Under the pieces are notes generated by a model. That model searched no databases and had not been told where the DNA came from. It saw only the letters and a list, made by a program, of their open reading frames with translations. This document shows, in pieces, positions 26,457-36,164 of a stretch of 64,000 nt of DNA (its first letter is position 1; each line of letters begins with the position of its first letter). Origin of the DNA: Rhodobacterales bacterium (GTDB lineage Bacteria; Pseudomonadota; Alphaproteobacteria; Rhodobacterales; Rhodobacteraceae); assembly GCA_002748265.1 (NCBI GenBank), contig PDRY01000016.1, positions 62,001 to 126,000 on the forward strand, given 5' to 3'. Both the position numbers and the translations under genes were made by a program.

Positions 26457-26966
26457 ATGACCGAAAAGCTGAGTCGTCAGGACTGGATCGACGCGGGTTT
26501 GCGGCGCTTGGCTTCGCATGGGGCAGATGGGCTCAGCGTGGCCGGTATGGCGCGTGAGCTTGGTGCGACCAAGGGGAGCTTCTATTGGCATTTCAGCGAT
26601 CTGCCTGACTTTCGCCAGGCGCTCCTGACGGCGGTCGAGGACTTGGCCGAAGCTGGTCTGGACGTGCCCGACAACGCTGATCGGCCCATGATTGCGCTGA
26701 TCCGATCCATGGCGCTTCCGGAGGGGGTGGAGCCCGCATTTCGGGCTCTGGCCTTGCATGACCCCGAAACGACCCGGATGCTGGAACGGATCGATCGGCG
26801 CCGGATCGCCGCCTTTGCCTCCGTGCTCGAACGGCTCGGCAAGGACGCGACAAAGATGCCCCATCTGCTCTATGCGGCTTGGCTTGGGGCAGAGCATCTG
26901 GCGGGTCCGGTTGGTATGCCGGTCCACCGCCTGCGCGCCGCCGCGGCACGCATGATTATCCGATGA
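26457..26966 (+). CDS. TetR/AcrR-family regulator
   Basis: 169 aa with an N-terminal HTH: GLRRLASHGADGLSVAGMARELGATKGSFYWHFSDLPDFRQALL. The C-terminal ligand domain is short and Leu/Ala-rich and gives no clue to the ligand. The ATG at 26457 follows GGAGGAG. Palindromes upstream suggest autoregulation. The 3' end overlaps the convergent SDR gene by 11 nt. Its target may be divergent surE-pcm or only itself. Confidence 0.9.
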   Translation: MTEKLSRQDWIDAGLRRLASHGADGLSVAGMARELGATKGSFYWHFSDLPDFRQALLTAVEDLAEAGLDVPDNADRPMIALIRSMALPEGVEPAFRALALHDPETTRMLERIDRRRIAAFASVLERLGKDATKMPHLLYAAWLGAEHLAGPVGMPVHRLRAAAARMIIR

Positions 26967-27594
26967 TTTCGGGCAGCAGCCGCGCGGCTTCATCCTTCGG
27001 GCTTGCAAGGCTGGTCTTGTCCTGAACCGGATAGAACCGCGCCCGCGTGGCGGTGGGCATCTCCTGCGGCTCGCAAATCACCACCTTCGGCCCGATCTTC
27101 GCGCTTTCGGTCTGCCAGCTCTTCGCAAGCGCGATCTGCGCGCCCTTGGTGGCGCCATACCCGCCCCAAAGCGGCTGGCCGTCATGGGGATCGTCGAAGA
27201 ACACGGCCCGACCGTGAGCCCCCAGCAGCGGCGTCAGGTAGCGGATCAGGCGGGCGGTCGCGGCGACATTCACGTCAAGCGCGCGGGTCATGTCCTTTTC
27301 GGAGATGTCCTGAGCCGAGGCCAGCGGCGTGGCATGAACTGCCGTGTGCACCCACAGGTCCAGCTTGTCCCAGCGGTCGTAGATCGCGCGGCAGAGCTGT
27401 TGCATGGCGGCGTCTGTCGTGATGTCGAGCGGCGCCAGAGTGGCTTCGCCGCCCTTGGCACGGATCCGGTCGTCCAGCTCTTCGAGCGCGCCGGTGGTGC
27501 GGGCGACCGCAATGATGTGATGGGTCGGGGCAAGCGCCTCGGCCAGAGCCGCGCCCAGCCCGCGCGAGGCGCCAGTGATCAGAGCGATCTTCAT
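26956..27594 (-). CDS. Short-chain dehydrogenase/reductase
   Basis: 212 aa classical SDR. NAD(P) motif TGASRGLG at residues 7-14; YGATKGA gives the Tyr and Lys of the active site. The usual NNAG turn reads VHTAVHA and the catalytic Ser position (before Tyr) is in VFFDDPHD, where no Ser is evident, so the activity is uncertain. It overlaps purF by ATGA; a purF-SDR pair is a common arrangement in Rhodobacterales, but the substrate is unknown. Confidence 0.88.
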   Translation of the reverse strand: MKIALITGASRGLGAALAEALAPTHHIIAVARTTGALEELDDRIRAKGGEATLAPLDITTDAAMQQLCRAIYDRWDKLDLWVHTAVHATPLASAQDISEKDMTRALDVNVAATARLIRYLTPLLGAHGRAVFFDDPHDGQPLWGGYGATKGAQIALAKSWQTESAKIGPKVVICEPQEMPTATRARFYPVQDKTSLASPKDEAARLLPEIIG

Positions 27595-29126
27595 TCCGCC
27601 GCCTCCGCTTTCAGGGTGAAGCCTTCATCCAGCTTGTCGGACGGGGCGACGGGATAATCGCCCGAGAAACAGGCATCGCAGTATTGAGGGCAGGCGGCCT
27701 TGCGTCCCTCCGGCTCTCCGACAGCGCGGTAGAGCCCGTTGAGCGAGATGAACTCCAGGCTGTCGACGTCCAGATGCGCGCGCATCTCTTCGACGCTCAT
27801 CGTGGCGGCGAGCAGCTTGTCCCGGTCGGGGGTATCGACACCATAGAAGCACGGCCAGGTGGTCGGCGGAGAGGCGATGCGGAAATGGACTTCGGCGGCG
27901 CCGGCGTCCTTGAGCATGTCCTTGATCTTGCGCGAGGTGGTGCCGCGCACCACGCTGTCATCCACCAGAACGATCCGTTTCCCTTTGATCAGAGCGCGGT
28001 TCACGTTCAGCTTAAGGCGCACCCCCATATTGCGGATCTGGTCCGTGGGCTCAATGAAGGTGCGGCCCATATACTGGTTGCGGGTGATGCCCATACCGTA
28101 GGGTATGCCGGACTGCCGGGCAAAGCCGATGGCTGCGGGGGTGCCTCCGTCAGGGACCGGACAGACCAGATCGGCCTCGATCGGGGATTCCTTGGCCAGC
28201 TCCATGCCGATGGCTTCGCGCGCCTCATAGATGGAGCGGCCACCCGCCACGCTGTCCGGGCGCGAGAAGTAGACATATTCGAAGATACACGGGCGCGGAT
28301 CGCGCGGTTTGAACGGGCGAATGCTCTCGATACCCTCCTTTTCGGTGATGACGACCATCTCACCCGGTTCGATCTCGCGGACGAATTCCGCGCCAATGAT
28401 GTCGAGCGCGCAGGTCTCTGACGACAGAACCCAGCCGTCATCGCCGATCTTGCCCAGAACCAGAGGCCGCACGCCCAGCGGATCGCGGCAGCCGATCAGC
28501 TTGGTGCGGGTCATGGCCACGACGGAAAACGCCCCTTCGACGCGGCGCAGCGCGTCTTCCATACGCTCGGGAATGTTGCGCTGAAGCGAACGCGCCATGA
28601 GGTGAATGATGCATTCGCTGTCGGACGACGACTGGAAGATCGACCCGCGCTCAATCAGCTCGCGCCGCAGCGCGTTGGCATTGGTAATGTTCCCGTTATG
28701 GGCAATCGCCGCGCCGCCCATGGAGAATTCGCCAAAGAAGGGCTGCACGTCGCGGATCTGCGCGCCTTTCGATCCGGCGGTGGAATAGCGCACGTGGCCA
28801 ATGGAGAGGCTGCCGGGCAGGGTCTCCATCAGGCTCGCCTTGGTGAAGTTGTCGCGGACATAGCCGAACCGGCGCGCGGAGGTGAATCCTTCCTCCGGGT
28901 CATAGGCGACGATCCCGCCTGCTTCCTGGCCGCGATGCTGCAGGGCGTGCAGGCCAAGCGCGACGAAGTTGGCGGCTTCGCTCACCCCGATCATGCCGAA
29001 AACGCCGCACTCTTCGTGCAGGGTATCGGCGTCGTCAATAGCATCGAAATCGAACGGATGGGCGGGGGGCATCTTGGGCGACGGCGTGGGCGACAAGGGG
29101 CGGCTCCGAATCCGGCTGCGGGACAT
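27591..29126 (-). CDS. purF: Amidophosphoribosyltransferase
   Basis: 511 aa from ATG 29126. The Ntn glutaminase starts at Cys in EECGVFGMIG after a short propeptide that must be cleaved. Further glutaminase motifs are HALQHRGQEAGG and GHVRYSTAGS; the PRTase motif is VLVDDSVVRGTTS. Fe-S cluster cysteines of the Bacillus type are present: Cys in RPCIFEYVYFS, in WPCFYGVD, and CxxC in QYCDACFSGDYP. It makes phosphoribosylamine, the first step of purine synthesis. AGGACAAGG precedes ATG 29126; ATG 29072 lacks a ribosome site. It is translationally coupled to the SDR. Confidence 0.95.
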   Translation of the reverse strand: MSRSRIRSRPLSPTPSPKMPPAHPFDFDAIDDADTLHEECGVFGMIGVSEAANFVALGLHALQHRGQEAGGIVAYDPEEGFTSARRFGYVRDNFTKASLMETLPGSLSIGHVRYSTAGSKGAQIRDVQPFFGEFSMGGAAIAHNGNITNANALRRELIERGSIFQSSSDSECIIHLMARSLQRNIPERMEDALRRVEGAFSVVAMTRTKLIGCRDPLGVRPLVLGKIGDDGWVLSSETCALDIIGAEFVREIEPGEMVVITEKEGIESIRPFKPRDPRPCIFEYVYFSRPDSVAGGRSIYEAREAIGMELAKESPIEADLVCPVPDGGTPAAIGFARQSGIPYGMGITRNQYMGRTFIEPTDQIRNMGVRLKLNVNRALIKGKRIVLVDDSVVRGTTSRKIKDMLKDAGAAEVHFRIASPPTTWPCFYGVDTPDRDKLLAATMSVEEMRAHLDVDSLEFISLNGLYRAVGEPEGRKAACPQYCDACFSGDYPVAPSDKLDEGFTLKAEAAE

Positions 29127-29236
29127 GAACCTTGTCCTAAGGGTGTTCGTCCAAAGTGTCACGAAACTATCATGCTCCGCTGCGGCAGTCTTGGCTCTCG
29201 CCCCACGGGGCGGAACATGGCATCAAGTCTTAAGCG

Positions 29237-30238
29237 GTGCAGGAGCCACCTTTCGCCGGGCATCAGGGGAGCAGGATCATCAGCCTGAGATTACGCGCAT
29301 ATCGGCATTTGGAGCGGGTCGAACGAAGCCACCCCACCGGCCAGATCATTGAGATTGCAATCATTTTGTTGATTGCTGCGAATGTCGTCGCGGTCATACT
29401 GGAGACGGTTCCAAGCTATCACAACGAACACGTCCGTTTCTTTCGCTGGCTCGAAGTGATCTCGGTCGCGGTTTTCACGGTCGAGTATGCCGCGCGGCTT
29501 TGGGTCGCGCCCGAGGCAGAACCCGACTCGCCTCCGGGACCGGTCCGGCGGCGCTATGCGCTCTCTCCGATGGCGCTGATTGATCTGGTGTCGATCCTAC
29601 CGTTCTACCTGGCCTTCCTGATCCCGATCGATCTGCGCATCCTGCGGGTGCTCCGGCTGCTGCGGATTTTCAAGCTCACGCGCTATTCCTCGGCCATGTC
29701 GATCCTCCTGGAGGTGCTGCGGGACGAAGCACGCACCTTGTTCGCGGGGATCTTTATCCTGTTCGTTTTGCTGATGCTGGTGGCTTCAGGTGCCTGGCTG
29801 GCGGAGCACCGCGTGCAGCCCGAGGCGTTCGGCTCCATTCCCGCGGCGATGTGGTGGGCGATGGCGACGCTGACGACAGTGGGCTATGGCGATGTCACGC
29901 CGATCACCATTGCGGGCAAGATCTTCGGGGGGCTGGTCATGCTGATCGGGGTCGGCATGGCGGCGCTGCCTGCGGGTATCTTTGCCTCATCCTTCAACGA
30001 TCACTTGCGCCATCGCCGGGACCGGATGCGGCGCGAATTTGAGAAGGCGCTTGCGGATGGGCATATCGACCTGCACGAAGGCCGCGCCCTCGAGGAGCTG
30101 CGGCGCCAGCTGGGCATCAGCAGGGCGAGCGCAGCAACGCTGTACGAAAAGGCCCGGCGCAAGACCGAAAAAGCCGAGCCCATTCGATGCACCTGCCCGC
30201 ATTGCGGGCAGAGCTTTGAGCAAAAGGTGGAGCGCTAA
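29237..30238 (+). CDS. Voltage-gated-type potassium channel with C-terminal zinc ribbon
   Basis: 333 aa with six TM segments. The S4-like helix (133-148) has regularly spaced arginines: LRILRVLRLLRIFKLT. The selectivity filter is TTVGYGD (213-219). After the pore comes a cytoplasmic helical tail and a Cys4-type zinc ribbon at the end (CTCPHCGQSF; only three Cys visible). The track start is a GTG with a weak ribosome site; TTG further in is an alternative. It lies on the opposite strand between purF and cvpA, interrupting an otherwise common purF-cvpA neighbourhood. Confidence 0.9.
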   Translation: MQEPPFAGHQGSRIISLRLRAYRHLERVERSHPTGQIIEIAIILLIAANVVAVILETVPSYHNEHVRFFRWLEVISVAVFTVEYAARLWVAPEAEPDSPPGPVRRRYALSPMALIDLVSILPFYLAFLIPIDLRILRVLRLLRIFKLTRYSSAMSILLEVLRDEARTLFAGIFILFVLLMLVASGAWLAEHRVQPEAFGSIPAAMWWAMATLTTVGYGDVTPITIAGKIFGGLVMLIGVGMAALPAGIFASSFNDHLRHRRDRMRREFEKALADGHIDLHEGRALEELRRQLGISRASAATLYEKARRKTEKAEPIRCTCPHCGQSFEQKVER

Positions 30239-30241
30239 GCC

Positions 30242-30796
30242 TTATTCGGCGCAGGCGTTGGTGAGCCGCTCGTATTGCTTGGTGACCCAGCCCAAGGCGG
30301 CTTCGGGGTCTTCGTCCTCGTAGCCCGCGATCATGTCGCCAAACACTTTGGCGGACCGGGAGTTGTCCACCATGGGCAGCTCCTGCGCGCCGAGCACGAC
30401 CTTGTAGACAAAGAACGCGACCGCCACGAGCAAGATGCCCCGGGCAATCCCGAACAGGAAGCCAAGCGCCTGATCGGCCCCGCCCAGCACCGAGCGCTGC
30501 ACCAAAGACGAGAACAGCGGCGTGAAGAGCGATGCGATCACCAGGGCGATGGCAAAGACAAGCGCGAAAGAGGCGATGATCGACAGCTCACAGCTGTCAC
30601 CGATCGCATCGCCCACCATGGGGATTTGCTTGACCAGAGGCTGCACCGAAGCGGCGAACATGAAGGCGAGGATCGCGGCGACGATCCAGCCTGCGATGGC
30701 CAGCATTTCGCGGGTCAGGCCGCGCGCATAGGCCAGAAGGCCCGAGATGACGACCACAAGGGCGACGATGCCGTCGATCAGGGTGAAACTGTCCAT
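30242..30796 (-). CDS. cvpA: CvpA family membrane protein
   Basis: 184 aa, four or five predicted membrane segments, with the family pattern DGIVALVVVISGLLAYARGLTREML near the N-terminus and a later GxxxGxxRG-like motif. CvpA family members are needed for colicin V export in E. coli and have envelope roles elsewhere. I chose ATG 30796, after AGGAG. It lies 20 nt from the radA stop on the same strand, so they form an operon. The convergent ion channel ends 4 nt away. Confidence 0.9.
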   Translation of the reverse strand: MDSFTLIDGIVALVVVISGLLAYARGLTREMLAIAGWIVAAILAFMFAASVQPLVKQIPMVGDAIGDSCELSIIASFALVFAIALVIASLFTPLFSSLVQRSVLGGADQALGFLFGIARGILLVAVAFFVYKVVLGAQELPMVDNSRSAKVFGDMIAGYEDEDPEAALGWVTKQYERLTNACAE

Positions 30797-30816
30797 GTTG
30801 GCTCCTAGGCTGCCGA

Positions 30817-32181
30817 TCAAGACCCGGATCGCGGGCCGAAAGTGTCTTCCACAAAGCTGCGCAGGTCCGGGGACTCGCGCAAGGTCAGGCCGCCATCCCC
30901 GGCCCGACGGGCACGCGGCGGGGTCATGGCGGAGCTAAAACCAAGTTTTCGGGCCTCTTTCAACCGATTTTCCGCCTGCACAACCGGACGCAGAGCGCCC
31001 GAGAGGCTGATTTCCCCGAAGATCACGGCGTCCTGAGGCAAAGCGGCGTCTTCCCGCGCACTGACCAGAGCAGCGGCGACGGCCAGATCGGCGGCGGGTT
31101 CCGAAATGCGCAGGCCCCCCGCAACATTCAGGTAGACATCAAGCCCGGCAAAGGCGACGCCGCAGCGGCTCTCCAGTACGGCCAGGATCATGGCCAGCCG
31201 TCCGCCATCCCAGCCCACAACCGACCGGCGCGGCTGCGAATGCGGAGAAGGCGCGACAAGCGCCTGGATCTCGCACAGCACGGGCCGCGATCCTTCGATC
31301 CCGGCAAACACCGCAGACCCCGGCACAGGCGCGCCGCGTTCCGACAGGAACAGGGCCGAGGGGTTTTTGACCTCAACCAGCCCTTTTCCGGTCATTTCGA
31401 ACACGCCGATCTCATCTGCCGGGCCAAAGCGGTTCTTGACCGCGCGGAGCAGGCGAAACGGGTGGCCGCGTTCGCCTTCGAAATAGAGCACGGTGTCGAC
31501 CATATGTTCGACCACGCGCGGGCCGGCCAGCTGGCCTTCCTTGGTGACGTGGCCGACCATGATGCAGGCCATGCCGCGTTTCTTGGCGAAGGTGGTCAGC
31601 TCATGGGCGCAGGCGCGGACCTGGCTGACCCCGCCGGGCGCGCTGTCCACATGGTCGGCCCACATGGTCTGAATGGAGTCGATGATGCACAGATCGGGCG
31701 TGTCCTGATCGAGCGTCGTGAGGATGTCGCGCAGGTTGCTGGCCGCGGCAAGCGCCACGGGGCTTTCCGTCAGCCCCAGCCGCTCGGCCCGCATCTGCAC
31801 CTGGGCCGCGCTTTCCTCGCCCGAGACATAGAGCACCTTGAGCCCGCCGCGCGCGAACCGGGCGGCGGCCTGAAGCAGCAGCGTGGATTTCCCGATCCCC
31901 GGATCGCCTCCGACCAGCAGCGCGGAGGCTTTCACCAATCCGCCGCCCAGCACGCGGTCCAGCTCTCCGACACCCGACAGGGTGCGCGGCGGCTCTGCGC
32001 CTTTGGTGGCCAGATCGGTGAGCGTCAGCCCCGTGCCCAGCCCCGCCTTCATCGCGCCCGGCGCGGGGGCGGCGTCGGCCTCCAGAGTGTTCCACGCCCC
32101 GCAGGAATCGCATTTGCCGCTCCATTTCGGAGAGGTCGCGCCGCAGTCGGAACATCGGTAGAGGGGGGACGATTTGGCCAT
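30817..32181 (-). CDS. radA: DNA repair protein RadA/Sms
   Basis: 454 aa. N-terminal C4 zinc finger (CSDCGATSPKWSGKCDSCGAW), RecA-like ATPase with Walker A GGDPGIGKSTLL, the RadA-specific KNRFG motif, and a C-terminal Lon-like domain. It is a branch-migration helicase in recombination. The start is followed by MAKSS with no overlap with pqiA. Confidence 0.97.
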   Translation of the reverse strand: MAKSSPLYRCSDCGATSPKWSGKCDSCGAWNTLEADAAPAPGAMKAGLGTGLTLTDLATKGAEPPRTLSGVGELDRVLGGGLVKASALLVGGDPGIGKSTLLLQAAARFARGGLKVLYVSGEESAAQVQMRAERLGLTESPVALAAASNLRDILTTLDQDTPDLCIIDSIQTMWADHVDSAPGGVSQVRACAHELTTFAKKRGMACIMVGHVTKEGQLAGPRVVEHMVDTVLYFEGERGHPFRLLRAVKNRFGPADEIGVFEMTGKGLVEVKNPSALFLSERGAPVPGSAVFAGIEGSRPVLCEIQALVAPSPHSQPRRSVVGWDGGRLAMILAVLESRCGVAFAGLDVYLNVAGGLRISEPAADLAVAAALVSAREDAALPQDAVIFGEISLSGALRPVVQAENRLKEARKLGFSSAMTPPRARRAGDGGLTLRESPDLRSFVEDTFGPRSGS

Positions 32182-32232
32182 GGTGTCTTGTCGCGGATTG
32201 CGGGCGGAGGGTCTAGGGGGAAGGCGTCGGCA

Positions 32233-32673
32233 TCACCTGCGTCGCGCCGCGTCCCAAAGCGACAGCGCGAGCGAAGCCAGAACGCAGCCGGTGAACAGCC
32301 ACAGCCCCCAGGCCGTCTCCACCCGGCCGACGCCCACGCCCTTTGCCGCGACGATATACAGCGCGATCAGGAACACATCCGCCATGGCCAGTTTGGACGC
32401 ATAGGCGATTGCGGGGGCGGCGCGCGCAGGCAGCCGGTCAAACTGAAGCGCAATCAGCCCGAGCGTCTTTGTGATCGGTGCGACCATGGCAAAGAGAAAC
32501 ACCAGCAGCGCCAGAAGCGGCGCCTCGTCCCAGAGTGTCATCAGCCCCGACACGATGCTGATCTCGGTGCCGCCGAACCAAGGGAGCAGCCCGGCCCGTA
32601 GCAGGGGGGCGAACCACGCAATGGGAAACGCGATCAGAAGCGCCAGATTTGCGCCAAGGGCAATGCGGTTCAT
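32233..32673 (-). CDS. Paraquat-inducible-protein-A-like membrane protein (single domain)
   Basis: 146 aa with about four membrane segments and the PqiA motif region around ITKTLGLIALQFDRLP. E. coli PqiA has two such repeats; this protein has one. PqiA-type proteins are thought to work with MCE proteins in lipid transfer between membranes. Its start overlaps the stop of the coiled-coil membrane gene (ATGA). Confidence 0.85.
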   Translation of the reverse strand: MNRIALGANLALLIAFPIAWFAPLLRAGLLPWFGGTEISIVSGLMTLWDEAPLLALLVFLFAMVAPITKTLGLIALQFDRLPARAAPAIAYASKLAMADVFLIALYIVAAKGVGVGRVETAWGLWLFTGCVLASLALSLWDAARRR

Positions 32674-33461
32674 TCAGCGGCGTCGCGGGTCGAGGCCACA
32701 TTGCGGGGCGCGGACGGAGCGCTTTGCGACACCACACGCAGGCCCAGCGGGGGCAACACGGCCTCAAGCCGCTCTTGAAGCTGGTTGAGCTGAGAGGCCG
32801 CGATGGATTCTTCGACATCGACCTGCTCGGCCCAGATGCGCAACTCGCTCAGATCGTGCAGCGCGCGGGTCACTTGATCTTGCAGATGCTCGGCCTCCTG
32901 CTGGCGCTGCGTCAGGAAGGCCTTTGCGCGGGCGACCTTCTCGTCGGAATAGACATCCGCCAGCTCGCGGGACTTCTCGGACATCTGCGCCGCCAGTTCG
33001 AGCGCATCGGGTTCGAGCGCGGCAAGGTCGGGGTGATCGCGCAAGAAAGCCAGCCGCTGCCGCACCGCGTCGAATTCGGAGGAGAGGGTGAACACCCCCG
33101 CGCGGTCGGCCGTATGGGCGGCGTAATAGGCGCGGGTGACATCTTCCATGGTGATCCGGAAATCGCGATGCGCGCGCTCCAGCTGCATGATCCGGTTGGC
33201 GGAGGGCATGAAGAACGACAGGAGCGCGATCAGCACCGTCACGGCGATCTGGATGATGGGACCGGCGCCCAGATAAAGCGTGCCGCCGAAATTCACCGAG
33301 GCCTCAAGCCAAGGCGCAAAGCCGAGCCCGCATGCGGCGGTGTAGCCGACGACGGCAAGCGCGAGAGCCGCGAGCATATAGAAGCTGATCGCATGCAAGA
33401 TCCGATAGGCCGTCAGAGCTGCACGGGCCTGGGAAGCGGGTTTGGATAGGCGGGTGGTCAT
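32670..33461 (-). CDS. Membrane protein with C-terminal coiled coil, unknown function
   Basis: 263 aa. Two hydrophobic segments near residues 25-45 and 60-85 anchor the protein; from about residue 95 it is charged and heptad-like and likely a coiled coil (QLERAHRDFRITMEDV, FLTQRQQEAEHLQDQV). Homologues in Rhodobacterales are sometimes labelled DNA repair protein, but nothing in the sequence supports that. It is translationally coupled to the PqiA-like gene and so may act in envelope lipid transport. Confidence 0.75.
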   Translation of the reverse strand: MTTRLSKPASQARAALTAYRILHAISFYMLAALALAVVGYTAACGLGFAPWLEASVNFGGTLYLGAGPIIQIAVTVLIALLSFFMPSANRIMQLERAHRDFRITMEDVTRAYYAAHTADRAGVFTLSSEFDAVRQRLAFLRDHPDLAALEPDALELAAQMSEKSRELADVYSDEKVARAKAFLTQRQQEAEHLQDQVTRALHDLSELRIWAEQVDVEESIAASQLNQLQERLEAVLPPLGLRVVSQSAPSAPRNVASTRDAAE

Positions 33462-33593
33462 GGCAGTGCCCCCGATTGATCGGCAATTTCTCGCTTAGAA
33501 CCATAATGCCGAAAAATGCCGTGATCGCGGGGGAAAAATATATATTTGCAGGCAGATGGACGGCGTTGTTGCCATTCTGCGTCAGCTTCCGGC

Positions 33594-34331
33594 TCAGCTT
33601 GGAGGGCGGATCGGACCTTCGACGGCGCCTGAAATAAACTGTCTCAGATAGGGATCTTCGGCAGTCGTGGCGCTTTGGGCGGGGCCACACCAGCGGATTT
33701 TGCCCGCATGCAGCATGGCGATCCGATCCCCGATGTGATGCGCCGATGTCATATCATGGGTGATGGTCACGGCGGTGACATTCAACTCATCCACGACGGA
33801 GCGAATCAGGCGGTTGATCACTCCGGCCATGATCGGATCGAGCCCGGTAGTGGGCTCATCGAAGAAGATCACCTTCGGATCGGCGGCAATCGCACGGGCC
33901 AGCCCGACGCGCTTTTGCATCCCGCCCGACAGCTCCGCCGGGAGCCGGTCGGCCACATCGGCCTCCAGCCCCACGCGCGCCAGTTTTTCCAGGGCGATGG
34001 CGCGGGCCTCGCCGCGCGGGCGGTCCTGAAGCAGGCGGAAGGCGACATTTTCCCACACGGGCAGGCTGTCGAACAGGGCGGCGCCCTGGAACAGCATCCC
34101 CACCCGCGCCAGCCGGTCCCGGCGGTTCGCCATCGTGGCGGGGGCGCCGTCGAAGGTGATCTCTCCGCTGTCGGGGCTGAGCAGGCCAAGGATGCATTTG
34201 AGCAGAACGGATTTCCCCGCGCCCGATCCGCCGATCACCACCATGGATTCGCCCCGCGCCACGTGCAGGTCCACACCTCGCAGCACCGGGGCCCCTTGGA
34301 AGGTCTTATGCAGGTCACGCACGCGGATCAT
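33594..34331 (-). CDS. mlaF: ABC transporter ATPase of the Mla phospholipid system
   Basis: 245 aa with a full set of ABC motifs: Walker A GGSGAGKS, Q-loop, signature LSGGMQKRVGLARAI, Walker B VIFFDEPTTGLD, and the H-switch THD. The domain order and the MQKRV signature are typical of MlaF/Ttg2A. With MlaE it drives phospholipid trafficking. The start overlaps mlaE (ATGA). No MCE protein (mlaD) follows here. Confidence 0.92.
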   Translation of the reverse strand: MIRVRDLHKTFQGAPVLRGVDLHVARGESMVVIGGSGAGKSVLLKCILGLLSPDSGEITFDGAPATMANRRDRLARVGMLFQGAALFDSLPVWENVAFRLLQDRPRGEARAIALEKLARVGLEADVADRLPAELSGGMQKRVGLARAIAADPKVIFFDEPTTGLDPIMAGVINRLIRSVVDELNVTAVTITHDMTSAHHIGDRIAMLHAGKIRWCGPAQSATTAEDPYLRQFISGAVEGPIRPPS

Positions 34332-35098
34332 GAGGAAAAGAAGGCCTCCGTCAGCAGGAAATTCGCGGCCAGGATCAGCACCGCTGCCGCCACGACGGCG
34401 CCCTTGGTGGCGCGTCCGACGCCCATGGCGCCGCGCCCGGCATCCATGCCGAACCAGCAACCCATCAGCGCCGCGATAAAGCCAAAGGCCGCGCCCTTGG
34501 TCAGGGACGAGGCGATGTCGAGCGGCTCAAGGAAGTTGAGCGTGTTGCGCAGATAGGGCTCGGCGGTGAAGCCCAGCCGTTTGGTCGCGATCAGGAACCC
34601 GCCCAGGATGCCGATGATGTCTCCGATGGCGACCAGAAGCGGCATGACCAGCGTGCCCGCCAGCACCCGCGGCACCACGAGGTAGCGCAGCGGATCGGTG
34701 GACAGGGTCAGCAGCGCGTCGATCTGCTCGGTGACCTTCATCGTGGCGATTTCGGCGGCGATCGACGATGTGACCCGCGCCGCGATCATCAGCCCGACCA
34801 GCACCGGGCCCAGCTCGCGCACCATGCCGATGGCGACGATCTGCGGCACGACCGCTTCGGCGGAAAACCTCTGCCCGCCCGCGTAGATCTGAAGCGCAAG
34901 CGCGCCGCCGGTGAAGAGTGCCGTCAGCCCGACCACGGGCAATGAGTGATACCCGATCTGCCACAGCGACCGGGCGATCTCGCGCAGGTAGAGCGGCGGC
35001 AGGAGCCGGGCCAGAACCGCGCCGGTGAACAGCGCAACCCGCCCGACAAGCGCAAGCGCGGCAAGCGTTGCGGCGCCGATGGCGGTCAGCAGGCTCAT
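34328..35098 (-). CDS. mlaE: ABC transporter permease of the Mla phospholipid system
   Basis: 256 aa, about five membrane helices, with the MlaE segment [27 protein letters not shown]. It forms the membrane part of a lipid ABC transporter. The ATG overlaps the alr stop and its stop overlaps mlaF, so alr-mlaE-mlaF is one translationally coupled operon. Confidence 0.93.
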   Translation of the reverse strand: MSLLTAIGAATLAALALVGRVALFTGAVLARLLPPLYLREIARSLWQIGYHSLPVVGLTALFTGGALALQIYAGGQRFSAEAVVPQIVAIGMVRELGPVLVGLMIAARVTSSIAAEIATMKVTEQIDALLTLSTDPLRYLVVPRVLAGTLVMPLLVAIGDIIGILGGFLIATKRLGFTAEPYLRNTLNFLEPLDIASSLTKGAAFGFIAALMGCWFGMDAGRGAMGVGRATKGAVVAAAVLILAANFLLTEAFFSS

Positions 35099-36132
35099 CG
35101 CCCGGTATAGCGCCGCGCATAGCGCGCGCCGAGGCTGGTGAGCACCTCGTAGCCGATGGTTTCAGCCGCTTCCGCAACATCGTCCACGCCCTGTTCGGGG
35201 CCCAGAAGGGTCAGCGCCGAGGGCGTTTCGTCAAGGCGCGTGATGTCCACGGTGATGAGATCCATCGACACCCGTCCGACCACGGGGCAGGGCTCGTCGT
35301 GGTGCCACAGATGGGCGTTGTTGGACAGGATGCGGTGAATGCCGTCGGCATAGCCCGCGCTGACGGTCGCAATGCGCGAGGGGCGCTCCGCCACCCAGGA
35401 ATTGCCGTAGCCGACCGTTTCGCCCGGCTCCAGATCGCGGGTCTGGATCACGGGCAGATCCAGCCGCACGACGGGTTGCGCCTCTGCAAAGGGGAGGCCG
35501 CCGTAGAGCCCGACGCCGGGGCGGGTCAGATCGAAGTGGTAGGCCGGTCCAAGCAGCACGCCGCCCGTGGCCGCGAGGCTGCGCGGGGCGTCGATCCCAT
35601 CGGTCATCTCGCGGAAGGCGCGCAATTGCTGCGCGTTCATCGGGTGGTCCGGCTCATCGGCGCAGGCCAGGTGGGACATGACCAGCCGGGGGCCGAGCGG
35701 CAGAGCGATCTCGCGCAGGGCCGCCCATTCGGCGGGCTCCATCCCGAGCCGGTTCATCCCGCTGTCGAGCTGAATGCCAAAGGGCGCGCCGGGCAGGGCC
35801 TCCACATGCCGCGTGAGCTGCGCGGTGGAGTTGAGCATGGGCACGAGATCGAGGTCTCCGATCATGTCGGTATCGCCCGACATGTGCCCGCCAAACACCA
35901 TGATCGTGGGGCCGGGGCCAAGCGCCTGGCGCAGGGCGGCGCCTTCCTCGGCGACGGCGACAAAGAAGGTGCGCGCGCCCGCCTGGGCAAGCGCCTTGGC
36001 GGCTTTTGCGGCGCCGGTGCCGTAGCCGTCGGCCTTGACGACGGCGGCGGTTTCGACAGCGGTCATGGCGTCAAGCGCGCGCCAGTTGGCGCAAAGCGCG
36101 GCGAGGTCGATGGTAAGAGATGCAGTGGCCAT
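35095..36132 (-). CDS. alr: Alanine racemase
   Basis: 345 aa. The PLP lysine is in [13 protein letters not shown]; the catalytic tyrosine region is [18 protein letters not shown] is present. It supplies D-alanine for peptidoglycan. I chose ATG 36132 since the longer open frame to 36609 lies within the MFS gene. It is coupled to mlaE. Confidence 0.95.
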   Translation of the reverse strand: MATASLTIDLAALCANWRALDAMTAVETAAVVKADGYGTGAAKAAKALAQAGARTFFVAVAEEGAALRQALGPGPTIMVFGGHMSGDTDMIGDLDLVPMLNSTAQLTRHVEALPGAPFGIQLDSGMNRLGMEPAEWAALREIALPLGPRLVMSHLACADEPDHPMNAQQLRAFREMTDGIDAPRSLAATGGVLLGPAYHFDLTRPGVGLYGGLPFAEAQPVVRLDLPVIQTRDLEPGETVGYGNSWVAERPSRIATVSAGYADGIHRILSNNAHLWHHDEPCPVVGRVSMDLITVDITRLDETPSALTLLGPEQGVDDVAEAAETIGYEVLTSLGARYARRYTGR

Positions 36133-36164
36133 GACAGCCGGTTTGGCGCGCGGCGCGGCGCGGG

